Notes: generated by a model from the sequence alone, not told the origin. Numbered from the stretch's first letter, positions 16,001-25,439 are shown. The stretch is DNA of 64,000 nucleotides from an uncultured Agathobacter sp. (GCA_934359755.1 CAKRLV010000001.1:124001-188000), one strand, 5' to 3'. Numbers and translations: made by a program.

Positions 16001-17570
16001 ACGTGGCGGATGTGATATGCCAGATAAGATTTGTCCTGTATGTGGCAAGCCGCTTAGCAAAGATGGATTTGACATTCCTTTTGAAACATTCCTTGGATTT
16101 AAAGGAAATAAGGAGCCTGATATTGACCTTAACTTTTCTGGTGAGTACCAGAGTAAAGCGCATAAGTATACAGAGGTAATCTTTGGTGAGGGTCAGACCT
16201 TTAAGGCTGGTACAATCGGTACACTTGCCGATAAGACTGCATTTGGTTACATCAAAAATTATTATGAAGAGCGTGGTGTAAGAAAGCGTAATTGTGAAAT
16301 CGACAGAATTGTTCAGGGATGTGTTGGCGTAAGAAGAACAACAGGTCAGCATCCAGGAGGAATTGTCGTTCTTCCGATGGGCGAGGAGATTAATACATTT
16401 ACCCCTATACAACATCCAGCAAATGATATGACTGTAGATATTACTACGACACACTTTGACTATCATTCAATCGACCATAATCTGCTAAAGCTTGATATTC
16501 TCGGACACGACGATCCGACAATGATTCGAATGTTACAGGATCTGACAGGTGTTGATCCAACGCAGATTCCTTTGGATGATAAAGCAGTTATGTCATTATT
16601 CCAGGATACATCTGCACTTGGAATTATGCCAGAGGATATAGATGGCTGTAAGCTTGGAGCTTTAGGTATACCTGAATTCGGTACAGACTTTGCCATGGGG
16701 ATGTTAATTGATACACAGCCTACAGAATTTTCGGATTTAATTCGAATTGCAGGTCTGTCCCATGGAACCGACGTATGGCTTGGTAATGCACAGACGTTAA
16801 TTCAGGAAGGAACGGCTACTATCTCTACATGTATATGTACCAGGGATGACATTATGACTTATCTGATAAGCAAAGGTTTGGAGTCAGAGGAAGCCTTTAA
16901 TATTATGGAGAAAGTACGTAAGGGTGTTATTGCAAAAGGTAAATGCAAGGAATGGCCACAGTGGAAAGAAGACATGATTGCACATGGTGTTCCTGAATGG
17001 TATATATGGTCATGTGAGAAGATCAAGTACATGTTCCCTAAGGCACATGCTGCTGCATACGTTATGATGGCATGGCGTATTGCATACTGTAAAGTATATT
17101 ATCCACTTGCTTACTATGCTGCGTATTTTTCTATCAGAGCTACTGGATTCAGCTATGAACTTATGTGTCAGGGAAAAGAACGTCTTGAAAATTATATGGC
17201 TGATTATAAGAAGCGTAAGGATACATTGTCCAAGAAAGAACAGGATGTTTTTAAGGACATGAGAATAGTTCAGGAAATGTATGCAAGAGGATTTGAGTTT
17301 GAAAAACTTGATATTTTCACAGCTCATCCAAATAGATTTCAAATTATTAATGGAAAATTAATGCCTGCGCTTAACAGTATTGATGGTTTAGGAGACAATG
17401 CCGCTGTTTCGATTGCAGAAGCAGCCAAGGATGGAGCATTTTTATCGAAAGATGATTTCCGTGAAAGAACTAAAGTGTCTAAGACTATTGTAGATATGAT
17501 GGGTGATCTGGGACTCTTTGGAGACATCCCAGAATCTAACCAGCTATCACTTTTTGATTTTGGAGCATAA
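13062..17570 (+). CDS. polC: DNA polymerase III subunit alpha, PolC type (Gram-positive)
   Basis: 1502-aa replicative polymerase with built-in proofreading, typical of low-GC Gram-positives. In order: N-terminal domain with a charged Lys/Asn/Glu linker (about 195-265), OB fold (about 285-385), PHP domain (VELHCHTKMSDMDGVSDV) split by the inserted DEDD exonuclease (CVVFDLETTGFSPEKNKI to HHRAVDDAGCTAEIF), polymerase core (GSRGSVGSSFVATMSGI; EPDIDLNFSGEYQ with catalytic aspartates), a zinc-binding CKHCKY...CPVCGK pair between them, and C-terminal fingers/duplex-binding regions. The stop abuts the stop of the convergent gene with no gap; the probable terminator lies inside that neighbour. Confidence 0.98.
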   Translation: MTKTFKDVFPTLKLDDEMWHLLDNTDVTKISANHDHDHIRIYLRARRLIFKKNLWTIENEIQKQIFRDNNVEVAIIESFELSEQYTPSTLLDVYFDSMLKELENYSVLEYNLLRTADMQFDKPNHMILTVDNTIIAKTRTDEIVEFLEKIICERCGMDLIIQVEFREPQESKYRKNSVKQIEQEVQNIISRTKFAFNEEDKPDENSQETDEQPNSTEKKNSEDAGKKKPKNASNNTKSSDNKSEKKFEKKFEKKGEFRKKYDNNPDVIYGRDFDEDAIEIEKIDGPIGEVVIRGKVLTLETREIRNEKTIVIFSITDFTDTIVVKLFARNDDLDDILDGIGPGKFIKLKGVPNIDKFDGDLTIGSIAGVKKISDFTSMRMDNSVEKRVELHCHTKMSDMDGVSDVKDIVKRAMKWGHKAIAITDHGDVQAFPDANHTVDDKFKVIYGVEAYLVDDTKDIVFNSHNQSIECDCVVFDLETTGFSPEKNKIIEIGAVKVSQGKIVDKFSSFVNPQVPIPFRIEELTSIKDDMVITAPLIEEILPEFMKFCEGCVMVAHNADFDMSFIKRNCELLGIECNPTIIDTVSLARVLLPQLNRFKLDTVAKALNVSLDHHHRAVDDAGCTAEIFVKFIQMLHDRGLDTFGQLNEWAKSSVDNIRKANTYHAIILATCDQGRTNLYRLISLSHIKYYNRRPRIPKSEFEKYRDGLLIGSACEAGELYRAILNGRPQEEITRLVNFYDYLEIQPLGNNAFMVRDKDSDIASDEDLIAINKRIVKLGEEFDKPVVATCDVHFLDPEDEVYRRIIMAGKGFKDADDQAPLYLRTTEEMLKEFEYLGSSKANEVVITNTNKIADMCERISPVRPDKCPPVIENSDQMLRDICYNKAHKMYGDPLPSIVQERLDRELNSIISNGYAVMYIIAQKLVWKSNEDGYLVGSRGSVGSSFVATMSGITEVNPLHAHYLCKHCKYSDFDSEEVKSYSGRGGCDMPDKICPVCGKPLSKDGFDIPFETFLGFKGNKEPDIDLNFSGEYQSKAHKYTEVIFGEGQTFKAGTIGTLADKTAFGYIKNYYEERGVRKRNCEIDRIVQGCVGVRRTTGQHPGGIVVLPMGEEINTFTPIQHPANDMTVDITTTHFDYHSIDHNLLKLDILGHDDPTMIRMLQDLTGVDPTQIPLDDKAVMSLFQDTSALGIMPEDIDGCKLGALGIPEFGTDFAMGMLIDTQPTEFSDLIRIAGLSHGTDVWLGNAQTLIQEGTATISTCICTRDDIMTYLISKGLESEEAFNIMEKVRKGVIAKGKCKEWPQWKEDMIAHGVPEWYIWSCEKIKYMFPKAHAAAYVMMAWRIAYCKVYYPLAYYAAYFSIRATGFSYELMCQGKERLENYMADYKKRKDTLSKKEQDVFKDMRIVQEMYARGFEFEKLDIFTAHPNRFQIINGKLMPALNSIDGLGDNAAVSIAEAAKDGAFLSKDDFRERTKVSKTIVDMMGDLGLFGDIPESNQLSLFDFGA

Positions 17571-18581
17571 TTATTTTTCAATGATTCCCGGTGAAAACTT
17601 TTTGATTTCGCCGGGATTTTCTGTTGGCGTAAAGTATACTTCGCCAGTCTTAAAGTTAGAAAAGTATGTATTTGTTGTGGTAATATTTATATTAGAAAAT
17701 TCACCTTCAGCAAGAACTTTGAAGCCGGTTCCATCATTTTTGATCATACACATAGCCGCATTTTTACCACCGCGCTGATAGAAGATAGTACTTCCATATA
17801 CATTGTATAATTCTATTTCATCATTAGATAGCACAATAGGCTTATTTGAACTTATATTGACATGTGTCAGTGCATTTTCGTTGTCCACATCCATATAATA
17901 TACATTGTCTTTTGTATCAACGATAGGTTTGTAACAATGGCAATCATATATCATAGTAGAGGTGTCTGTAGTTGTATCATATTCGTATAATTGACCATTT
18001 GATGGACTGTTGTAGTAGAAGTATTGACCGAGCGAACTACATGTAAAAAGATAGCTGTTTGTCAGCTTCTTTTTTTCAGTTCCATCTATTTTTATTTTAT
18101 ATAAAGTTGATGCTGTCTTATTATCATAATGAAGATAATAAATATAATTACCAATCAATGTAGCGTAAATACAAGGATCACTGTCTAATATTTTGACCTT
18201 GCCAGTCTTTTGTGACATTCGACACAGACTGTTATTGTTATATGAGAAGAAAGCAAATTCGGAAGTCTTTTTCTCGTTGTTTCTCACGTAATAAATATAG
18301 TTATCATCTGCATTTATGTACATTACTTTATCGTCGCATAATTTCTTTAGATTATTTCCATATATATCCATTGAATACAAAGAATCATTGTCATCATCAT
18401 TGGCAAAGAAAATCTGTCCATTATGTTCACAAAAAAGACCAGCATTATAAAGATTGCCAGGTGTATTGCCATTTACATAGGACTTGTTAAATATCGTCCT
18501 GGTGTTATAAAAATGAAAAGATATAAGGGCAATTATTCCGAGTATAAAAAATATTACAAGAATTTTACTTAATTTACGCAT
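17571..18581 (-). CDS. Secreted or membrane-anchored DUF5050-like β-propeller protein
   Basis: 336-aa protein with a short N-terminal membrane anchor (about residues 5-24) and an extracytoplasmic region of repeated strands with Tyr-Tyr/Asp patterns (e.g. NADDNYIYYVRNN, GNYIYYLHYDN, GQYFYYNSPSNG) as in DUF5050 proteins, which resemble propeller lectin/sensor folds. No enzyme motif is seen. Start: AGGTGG on the minus strand best fits the ATG at 18581 (MRKLSK), although in-frame starts 6-12 bp earlier exist. Its 3' end runs through a terminator-like hairpin that probably also ends polC. Confidence 0.8.
   Translation of the reverse strand: MRKLSKILVIFFILGIIALISFHFYNTRTIFNKSYVNGNTPGNLYNAGLFCEHNGQIFFANDDDNDSLYSMDIYGNNLKKLCDDKVMYINADDNYIYYVRNNEKKTSEFAFFSYNNNSLCRMSQKTGKVKILDSDPCIYATLIGNYIYYLHYDNKTASTLYKIKIDGTEKKKLTNSYLFTCSSLGQYFYYNSPSNGQLYEYDTTTDTSTMIYDCHCYKPIVDTKDNVYYMDVDNENALTHVNISSNKPIVLSNDEIELYNVYGSTIFYQRGGKNAAMCMIKNDGTGFKVLAEGEFSNINITTTNTYFSNFKTGEVYFTPTENPGEIKKFSPGIIEK
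17586..17620 (+). terminator. Terminator of polC inside the convergent coding region
   Basis: TCCCGGTGAAA (17586-17596) pairs with TTTCGCCGGGA (17606-17616), 11 bp with one G·U, followed by TTTT on the plus strand. It lies 15 bp after the polC stop but within the last codons of the minus-strand gene. Confidence 0.75.
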
Positions 18582-18614
18582 ATACATTACCACCTAATAT
18601 TATTATTTATATAA

Positions 18615-18643
18615 ATTATATATATTCATTTATAATGTTTCAA
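18615..18643 (-). promoter_or_regulatory. Promoter of the DUF5050-like gene
   Basis: On the minus strand: TTGAAA (18643-18638), 17-bp spacer, TATAAT (18620-18615). The 120-bp divergent gap to pheA is very AT-rich; the pheA promoter is less clear (TATAAA at 18672-18677 with a poor -35). Confidence 0.7.
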
Positions 18644-18713
18644 GGTTTGCTTGCCTTTCAAATGGACTTGATATAAAATTTTTATATATATTTATGGGAC
18701 AAAGGAGTAAACC

Positions 18714-19844
18714 ATGAAAGACTTAAAGGAATTAAGAGAAGAAATTGATCAGATTGATAATCAGATAGTAGATTTATACGAGAAAAGAATGGTTGTTGCA
18801 GAAGGCGTGGCAGAGTATAAGATTTCCACTGGCAAAAAAGTTTTTGATAAAGAAAGAGAAGACCAGAAACTTTCAACTTTATCCGCTAAAGCAAGCAGCA
18901 AATTTACCAGCCACGGTATAAGAGAATTGTTTGAACAGATAATGGCTATGAGCCGAAAGAAACAGTACCAGCTTTTGACACAGCACGGAATTGTAGAAGA
19001 CCTTGGATTTGAAGAAGTAGAAGATTTAGATTATTCCAATGCTAAAATAGTATTTCAGGGAGTCGAAGGTGCATATAGCCAGCTGGCTATGAAGGAATAC
19101 TTTGGTGCTGATTGTGATTCGTTTAACGTAGATACATGGAAGGATGCAATGGAAGCAATTGCAAACGGAAAAGCTGATTATGCAGTTTTACCAATTGAGA
19201 ATTCCTCGGCAGGTATTGTATCAGAGAACTATGATCTGCTTGTTGAGTACAATAATTATATTGTAGGTGAACAGATTATTAAAATTGATCATTGTCTCCT
19301 TGGTAAAGAGGGCACTAATATAGATGACATTGAAGTTGTTTATTCACATCCACAGGCACTGATGCAGTGCTCAGATTATTTGGAAGCTCATCGCAACTGG
19401 CAAAAGATAAGTGCACCAAATACAGCAATTGCAGCAAGTCGGGTGAGTGAGGAGACTGCTGTTAATCATGCGGCTATAGCAAGTAAAATTACTGCAGATA
19501 TATATAATTTAAAAGTGCTTGATGAAGCAATCCAGAATAACAAAAATAATTCCACAAGATTTATAATTGTCACCAATAAAAAAGTATACTCAAATAAGTC
19601 GTCGAGAATAAGTATTTGTTTTGAAATTCCGCATGAAAGCGGATCACTGTATCATATGTTATCACATTTTATTTACAACAATATCAATATGACAAATATA
19701 CAGTCAAGACCGATTCAGAACAAGAACTGGGAGTATAGATTTTTTATTGACTTTGAAGGAGGCTTCAAAGATACAGCAGTATTAAATGCGCTTAGAGGAT
19801 TAGATGAAGAAACTATTTCACTGAAAATACTTGGAACATACTAG
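18714..19844 (+). CDS. pheA: Bifunctional chorismate mutase / prephenate dehydratase (P-protein)
   Basis: 376-aa enzyme for phenylalanine synthesis (chorismate to prephenate to phenylpyruvate). AroQ chorismate mutase helices occupy residues 1-85 (LREEIDQIDNQIVDLYEKR), the prephenate dehydratase domain about 105-285 (FQGVEGAYSQLAMKEYFG; VLPIENSSAGIV; the NSTRFIIV threonine-arginine motif), and a C-terminal ACT domain about 295-370 with the SRPIQNKNWEYRFF effector-binding motif. The ACT domain implies feedback inhibition by phenylalanine. The next reading frame begins 22 bp downstream. Confidence 0.97.
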   Translation: MKDLKELREEIDQIDNQIVDLYEKRMVVAEGVAEYKISTGKKVFDKEREDQKLSTLSAKASSKFTSHGIRELFEQIMAMSRKKQYQLLTQHGIVEDLGFEEVEDLDYSNAKIVFQGVEGAYSQLAMKEYFGADCDSFNVDTWKDAMEAIANGKADYAVLPIENSSAGIVSENYDLLVEYNNYIVGEQIIKIDHCLLGKEGTNIDDIEVVYSHPQALMQCSDYLEAHRNWQKISAPNTAIAASRVSEETAVNHAAIASKITADIYNLKVLDEAIQNNKNNSTRFIIVTNKKVYSNKSSRISICFEIPHESGSLYHMLSHFIYNNINMTNIQSRPIQNKNWEYRFFIDFEGGFKDTAVLNALRGLDEETISLKILGTY

Positions 19845-19866
19845 AACTAGAGTGGGGGGGCTTTAT

Positions 19867-21399
19867 ATGTCTAACAAACTTTTTGGAGCAATATATATAG
19901 GTTCATATGAGGTAAGTCTCAAAATATTTGAATTTTCGCAGAAGAAAAAAATGCGTGAGATTGATAATGTGCGTTCGCGCATTGATCTTGGAAAGGATGC
20001 ATATAATAAAGGAATTCTCGGATATGAACTTGTTGAACAATTGTGCGATACATTATGTCAGTTCAAGACAATAATGACAGGATACAAGGTCAATGACTAT
20101 GAGATATATGCTTCTGCTGTTTTGAGAGATATAGAAAACGAATTGTTTGTATTAGATCAGATTTATCTTATAACAGGATTAAATGTAAAGGTTATAACTA
20201 ATTCGGAAATCAGATTTTTGAGTTATAAATCAGTTGCAGGTAGGGATTCTTTTGATGATTTTATAAAGACATCAGCAGCTATTGTTGATATTGGTGGTGC
20301 TAATATCCAGATTACATATTTTAAGAACGGGGAACTTGTCACCACCCAGCACATTGAGACTGGTACTATGCGTATTAGCAGTCTCTTGTATGATAATGGA
20401 AATACAGAAAAAACATATAGGAATATTATACAGGAATATCTTATTAAGAAATTTAATGTACTTAAAAATCTTTATATGCAAGATGGTGTAGAATGCGTAG
20501 TATTTTTAAATGATTATGGGATGGATCTGGTTAATCATATAGGTAAAGAACCTAATACTGATAATAGAATTAAATCAAAAAAGATGGTTAAATATTTAGA
20601 TGAGCTGCTTAAGCTGTCTCTTACTGATATTACAAAAAATCTTAATATGTCGAATGATACAGACTCACTTATTATTCCTAATATCATGATATATAAGACC
20701 ATCATAAATCTGTTTGAGCCTAATGAAATCTGGATTCCAGGTGCGAATATCAATGATGGAATTGCATATGATTATGCTCAGAAGAATAACCAAATAAAGA
20801 TACTTCATGATTTTGATGCAGATATCATATCAGCGTCAAAGCAGCTGTCAAAGCACTATAACAGTTATTCCATGCATATAGATATGCTTGTTGCACTGTC
20901 TAAAAAAATATATAAATCAACTAAAAAGCTTCACGGACTTGGAAAAAGAGAAGAACTTCTTCTTGAAGTCGCTGCAATGCTTCATGATTGTGGTAAATAT
21001 ATAAGTCTGACATCCGGTCCAGAGAGCGCATACCATATTATTATGTCGTCAGAGATAATAGGTCTCACTCATGCCGAACGTCAGATAGTAGCATACACAG
21101 TACTATTTAATGCACTTCCACTAGTTGATTATGATGAAATATCTGATCAGCTGGATCGTGAAAGTTTTCTTACGGTTGCTAAATTATCTGCTATACTAAG
21201 AGTTGCGAATGCGCTTGACCAGAGTCATAGACAGAAATTTGAGAATACAAGAATCACTATAAAAGGCAGAGAAATAATTTTTACGGTAGAATCTTTAGAA
21301 GATATTTCGTTAGAGCAGATTCTTTTTGAAAAAAAGACAGCATATTTTGAAAAGATATTTAGTGTTAAACCTGTATTAAAAGAAAAGAAAAGTTATTAG
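19867..21399 (+). CDS. Ppx/GppA-family exopolyphosphatase with C-terminal HD domain
   Basis: 510-aa protein. The N-terminal half has the ASKHA fold of exopolyphosphatase/pppGpp phosphatase (IYIGSYEVSLKIFEF; AAIVDIGGANIQITYFKNG). The C-terminal third is an HD-type domain (LLLEVAAMLHDCGKYI, then HAERQIVAYTV). It should hydrolyse polyphosphate and/or pppGpp. The start is ATG 19867, after a run of seven or more G acting as ribosome site. It lies 15 bp ahead of ppk1, giving a make/break pair for polyphosphate. Whether it prefers polyP or pppGpp cannot be told from sequence alone. Confidence 0.9.
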   Translation: MSNKLFGAIYIGSYEVSLKIFEFSQKKKMREIDNVRSRIDLGKDAYNKGILGYELVEQLCDTLCQFKTIMTGYKVNDYEIYASAVLRDIENELFVLDQIYLITGLNVKVITNSEIRFLSYKSVAGRDSFDDFIKTSAAIVDIGGANIQITYFKNGELVTTQHIETGTMRISSLLYDNGNTEKTYRNIIQEYLIKKFNVLKNLYMQDGVECVVFLNDYGMDLVNHIGKEPNTDNRIKSKKMVKYLDELLKLSLTDITKNLNMSNDTDSLIIPNIMIYKTIINLFEPNEIWIPGANINDGIAYDYAQKNNQIKILHDFDADIISASKQLSKHYNSYSMHIDMLVALSKKIYKSTKKLHGLGKREELLLEVAAMLHDCGKYISLTSGPESAYHIIMSSEIIGLTHAERQIVAYTVLFNALPLVDYDEISDQLDRESFLTVAKLSAILRVANALDQSHRQKFENTRITIKGREIIFTVESLEDISLEQILFEKKTAYFEKIFSVKPVLKEKKSY

Positions 21400-21414
21400 A
21401 GCAAGGGGGATTAT

Positions 21415-23538
21415 ATGGAAAAAACAATTGATTATAGCAATCCAAAGTTTTATGAGAATAGAGAATTAAGCTGGATTAAATTTGACGAGAGAGTTCTTGA
21501 AGAAGCAAGAGATAAGACAATCCCTCTTCTTGAAAGACTCAAATTTTTAAGTATTACATCATCTAATCTTGATGAATTCTTTATGGTGCGTGTTGCATCG
21601 CTTAAAGATATGGTGCATGCCAACTACAAGAAAAAAGATATTGCAGGCATGACTGCTACAGAGCAGCTTTTAGCAATAAATGAGGCAACACGAAAGCTTG
21701 TCGATGTCCAATATAGCACTTACAACAGACTTTTAGCACCACAATTAAATAAAGAGGGAATCTTTATTATAAATAAATATGAAGATCTTTCGGAAAAACA
21801 GGCAAAGTTTGTTGACAGGTATTTTATGGAAAGTGTTTATCCGGTTTTAACGCCTATGGCAGTTGATGCGTCAAGACCATTTCCGCTAATCAGAAATAAG
21901 ACTCTTAATATAGCAGCGCTCTTAGCTGACAAAAAGCAGAAAGATGAATTAGTTTTTGCGACTGTGCAGGTTCCAGGTGTACTTCCAAGGGTGGTAGAAA
22001 TTCCAGGTGAAGATGATAACAGATTATTTATTTTATTAGAGCAGATAATCGAACGCAATATTCATTTTCTTTTTTCGAACTACAAAGTAATGTGCGCATA
22101 TCCATACAGAATTATGCGAAATGCAGACCTTACAATCGATGAAGACGAAGCCTCGGATCTTCTTAAAGAAATACAGAACAAATTGAAGATGAGACAATGG
22201 GGCGAAGTTATCCGATTAGAAGTAGAAGATGGCATCGACAAAAGAATCCTTAAATTCTTAAAGAGTGAGCTGAAAGTAGCTGATGAAGATATATTTAAAC
22301 TTCAGGGACCTATAGATCTTACCTGCATGATGAAAGTATTTGGAATTGATGGGTTTGACCAGCTTAAATACAAGCAGCCAACCCCACAGCAGGTACCGGA
22401 GATAACACCTGGTGAAGATATTTTTGAAGCTATCCGTAAGAGGGATATATTTTTACATCATCCATACCAGACGTTTGACCCTGTAGTTGACTTCATCAGA
22501 CAGGCATCTGTTGACCCGGAGGTTCTTGCCATAAAGCAGACATTATATCGTGTAAGTGGTAATTCTCCTATTATAAGTTCACTTGCGCAGGCTGCTGAAA
22601 ATGGAAAACAGGTAACTGTATTAGTAGAGTTGAAAGCAAGGTTTGATGAGGAAAATAATATTGTGTGGGCAAAGAAACTTGAAAAAGCTGGATGCCATGT
22701 TATATATGGACTTGTTGGACTTAAAACACACAGTAAGATTGCTTTGGTTGTAAGAAGAGAAGAAGATGGTATCAGAAGATATGTACATCTTGGAACTGGA
22801 AATTATAACGATTCAACAGCTAAATTATATACGGACTGTGGCATTTTTACATGTAAGGAATCAATTGGCGAAGATGCAACAGCTGTATTTAATATGTTGT
22901 CAGGTTATTCAGAGCCAATGTCATGGAATCAGCTTATTCTTGCACCATACTGGCTTCGTGATCGTTTCCTTAAACTCATCAAAAGAGAAACAAAAAATGC
23001 AAAAAATGGCGAAGATGCAAGAATTATTGCAAAAATGAATTCGCTCTGTGATCCTGGCATTATAGCAGCGTTATACGAAGCATCTGCCAACGGCGTAAAA
23101 ATAGATCTCATTATTCGAGGAATATGCTGTTTGAAGACAGGAATTCCAGGTGTAAGTGAGAATATTAGTGTAAGATCAATCGTGGGCAATTTCCTTGAGC
23201 ATAGTAGAATTTTCTATTTTGAAAATAATGGTAATGCAGAAGTGTACATGGGAAGTGCTGACTGGATGCAGAGAAATCTCGATAAAAGAGTTGAGATAGT
23301 TTTTCCTCTTTTAGATAATTCTCTCAAGCAGAAAGCTATTCATATTTTAGAGGTAGAACTTGAAGATAATGTAAAAGCCCGTGTAATGGGAGATGATGGT
23401 ATTTATTATAGAATAGATAAAAGAGGCAAGACTCTTGTAAATTCCCAGAAAGTATTTGTTAAGGAAGCAGAAGAGGATGTTCCTAAAATAATCGATGATA
23501 GCAAGGGCAGAATATTTGTTCCAGCTGAACCAGTATAA
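21415..23538 (+). CDS. ppk1: Polyphosphate kinase 1
   Basis: 707-aa PPK1, reversible synthesis of polyphosphate from ATP. N-terminal domain starts with FYENRELSWIKFDERVLEEA; the catalytic PLD-like core contains the LKARFDEENNIVWAKKLE block and the autophosphorylated His in LVGLKTHSKIALVVRR, plus the VHLGTGNYNDSTAKLYTD motif. The second catalytic His is likely in FLEHSRIFYF. Length is normal. Probably co-transcribed with the upstream Ppx/GppA gene. I see no clear terminator after it. Confidence 0.98.
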   Translation: MEKTIDYSNPKFYENRELSWIKFDERVLEEARDKTIPLLERLKFLSITSSNLDEFFMVRVASLKDMVHANYKKKDIAGMTATEQLLAINEATRKLVDVQYSTYNRLLAPQLNKEGIFIINKYEDLSEKQAKFVDRYFMESVYPVLTPMAVDASRPFPLIRNKTLNIAALLADKKQKDELVFATVQVPGVLPRVVEIPGEDDNRLFILLEQIIERNIHFLFSNYKVMCAYPYRIMRNADLTIDEDEASDLLKEIQNKLKMRQWGEVIRLEVEDGIDKRILKFLKSELKVADEDIFKLQGPIDLTCMMKVFGIDGFDQLKYKQPTPQQVPEITPGEDIFEAIRKRDIFLHHPYQTFDPVVDFIRQASVDPEVLAIKQTLYRVSGNSPIISSLAQAAENGKQVTVLVELKARFDEENNIVWAKKLEKAGCHVIYGLVGLKTHSKIALVVRREEDGIRRYVHLGTGNYNDSTAKLYTDCGIFTCKESIGEDATAVFNMLSGYSEPMSWNQLILAPYWLRDRFLKLIKRETKNAKNGEDARIIAKMNSLCDPGIIAALYEASANGVKIDLIIRGICCLKTGIPGVSENISVRSIVGNFLEHSRIFYFENNGNAEVYMGSADWMQRNLDKRVEIVFPLLDNSLKQKAIHILEVELEDNVKARVMGDDGIYYRIDKRGKTLVNSQKVFVKEAEEDVPKIIDDSKGRIFVPAEPV

Positions 23539-23601
23539 CCTGATTTGTATACTTATGCTTTCCCGGTTAAGGTTTTTATTGCAACTATTTCTGTTTAGGT
23601 A

Positions 23602-23629
23602 TTGCAAATTATCACAAGGAGGATATAAT
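23602..23629 (+). promoter_or_regulatory. Promoter of the chemoreceptor gene
   Basis: TTGCAA (23602-23607), 16-bp spacer, TATAAT (23624-23629). This is a vegetative-type promoter; I see no convincing sigma-28 site. Confidence 0.55.
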
Positions 23630-23672
23630 GTTGTTATAGTACATTAGTATTAGTTTTGCAGGGGGTGGCAAA

Positions 23673-25394
23673 TTGAAGATAAACAGAGCAAAATGGAGAG
23701 CTTTAAATATTCAGGACAGACTGAAGAAAGGTTTTAGGCTTACGACTTTTATATCTGCGGCTGCTGGACTTATTGCAGTGGTAGTGCTTATTACTATTTC
23801 TGTTCGATATGCAAGTGCACTTACTAATTATGGTTTTTCACAGGGCGATATTGGTAAGACAATGGTTGCTTTTTCAGAAATCAGAAGCAGTACACGCGGG
23901 TTGATAGGGTATACGGATCCAGATATTCTGGACTCTTTATCAGAAGTACATGATACAAAGAAAGCAGCGTTTGAAGAGTATTGGGCAGAGACTAAGAACA
24001 CTATTAAGACCAGTGAAGAAAAGCAGATCTATAATGATATAGACAGCAAGCTTTCTAGCTATTGGAGTATTGACGAAGAAATCAAAAATCTTGGTGAGAA
24101 TGCACAGGATGCAGATACACAGAAAAGAGCTGAGCAGAGAGCTACTGATGAGTTAGCACCTGCTTATGATGAAATCTATCAGGAATTAGCATCACTTATG
24201 GAAACCAAGGTTGAAGAAGGTGATTCTTTAAGTGAAGTGCTTTACATTGTATCAGCTATAGTTATAGTGATTATTCTTGTACTTATTGTCGCATCTTACT
24301 TTATTTCAATGAGATGTGGTGCAGAAGTAGCAAAGGGTATTTCAATACCACTTGGTGAACTTAAGTCTCGTTTACAATTATTTGCTAAAGGTGATCTTGA
24401 ATCAGAGTTCCCAGCGGTTAATTCTGAAGATGAAATTGCTGATATGATAAAAGTAGCGTCAGACATGGCTTCAGATCTTAGAACCATTATATCTGATTCT
24501 GATAAATTACTTGGCAAAATGGCCGAAGGCGATTACACTGTTTCAAGTAGTCATGAAGATAAATATGCTGGAGATTTTGTTGGACTATTACTTGCAATGC
24601 GTCAGATGAAACAGCAGATGAATGAAGTGATGTCAAGAATCAGCGAAGCGTCATCACTTGTTGCTGCTGGATCTAACAATCTTTCACAGGCTGCGCAGGA
24701 AATGGCAGAAGGTGCTATGGATCAGTCAGCATCTATTCAGGAATTACAGGCTACATTTGCTGATATTACAGGCGGAGTTGAGAAGACATCTGCAAAGCTT
24801 GGAGAGACGTACCAGATTGCACAGAAATACGCAATAGAGGCAGATAACAGCCATACAGAAATGCAGGGTATGGTTGATGTGATTGGACGTATTAATGATA
24901 CTTCAAAGCAGATTGAGAATATTATCACAGAGATTGAAGATATCGCAAGTCAGACAAACCTTCTTTCACTGAATGCAGCAATTGAGGCTGCCCGTGCAGG
25001 TGAGGCTGGAAAGGGATTTGCAGTTGTCGCAGGCCAGATCAGAAGTCTTTCAGAGCAGAGTGCAAAGGCTGCAGTTGATACACGTCAGTTAATTGAAAGT
25101 GCAATAGAAGTTACTGCTGAAGGTAATGAAGCAGCTGAGCGTGTAAGTGTATCAATTGAAAAGGTAATAAACGGAATGAAAGATGTTGCAAATTCATCAC
25201 AGGAACTTAGTGAGATTGCAGAAGAGCAAGCTAAGGCTATGGAACAGGCAGAGCAGGGAATCAATCAGATTTCTGAGGTTGTTCAGTCTAACTCAGCAAG
25301 TGCAGAAGAGACTTCCGCTACCAGTGAAGAACTTTCAGCGCAGGCTATTACTATGAATGAGATGATAAGCAAGTTCATTCTTGAAAATAAATAA
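23673..25394 (+). CDS. Methyl-accepting chemotaxis protein
   Basis: 573-aa chemoreceptor: cytoplasmic start, TM1 (about residues 24-46), an extracytoplasmic helical sensor (about 47-188), TM2 (about 190-212), a HAMP domain, then methylation helices and the signalling hairpin tip (EIEDIASQTNLLSLNAAIEA; RAGEAGKGFAVVAGQIRSLS). It should signal to CheA/CheW. Start is probably TTG 23673 after a GGGGGTGG ribosome site. The sensor domain is a 4-helix-bundle type; the ligand cannot be inferred. Monocistronic, between ppk1 and the infC operon. Confidence 0.95.
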   Translation: MKINRAKWRALNIQDRLKKGFRLTTFISAAAGLIAVVVLITISVRYASALTNYGFSQGDIGKTMVAFSEIRSSTRGLIGYTDPDILDSLSEVHDTKKAAFEEYWAETKNTIKTSEEKQIYNDIDSKLSSYWSIDEEIKNLGENAQDADTQKRAEQRATDELAPAYDEIYQELASLMETKVEEGDSLSEVLYIVSAIVIVIILVLIVASYFISMRCGAEVAKGISIPLGELKSRLQLFAKGDLESEFPAVNSEDEIADMIKVASDMASDLRTIISDSDKLLGKMAEGDYTVSSSHEDKYAGDFVGLLLAMRQMKQQMNEVMSRISEASSLVAAGSNNLSQAAQEMAEGAMDQSASIQELQATFADITGGVEKTSAKLGETYQIAQKYAIEADNSHTEMQGMVDVIGRINDTSKQIENIITEIEDIASQTNLLSLNAAIEAARAGEAGKGFAVVAGQIRSLSEQSAKAAVDTRQLIESAIEVTAEGNEAAERVSVSIEKVINGMKDVANSSQELSEIAEEQAKAMEQAEQGINQISEVVQSNSASAEETSATSEELSAQAITMNEMISKFILENK

Positions 25395-25407
25395 TTTAAA
25401 ATTATTA

Positions 25408-25436
25408 TTGACATATCGATACAGGTATGGTAACCT
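25408..25436 (+). promoter_or_regulatory. Promoter of the infC-rpmI-rplT operon
   Basis: Perfect TTGACA (25408-25413), 17-bp spacer, then TAACCT (25431-25436), a weak -10. TACAAT at 25436-25441 is an alternative but would need a 22-bp spacer. Confidence 0.55.
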
Positions 25437-25439
25437 ACA

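Noticed and set aside
19855..19861. Run of G before the Ppx/GppA gene as a possible phase-variable tract
   Set aside because: The G run is short and is well explained as a Shine-Dalgarno sequence 5-6 bp before ATG 19867.
23617..23639. Mini-ORF with ribosome site (AAGGAGG, then ATG TTG TTA TAG) ahead of the chemoreceptor gene
   Set aside because: The ATG overlaps the TATAAT of the predicted promoter, so it would lie upstream of the transcription start; a translated leader peptide is unlikely.
23539..23672. Possible sigma-28 (FliA) promoter before the chemoreceptor
   Set aside because: No sequence close to TAAA-N15-GCCGATAA is present; a vegetative-type promoter fits better.
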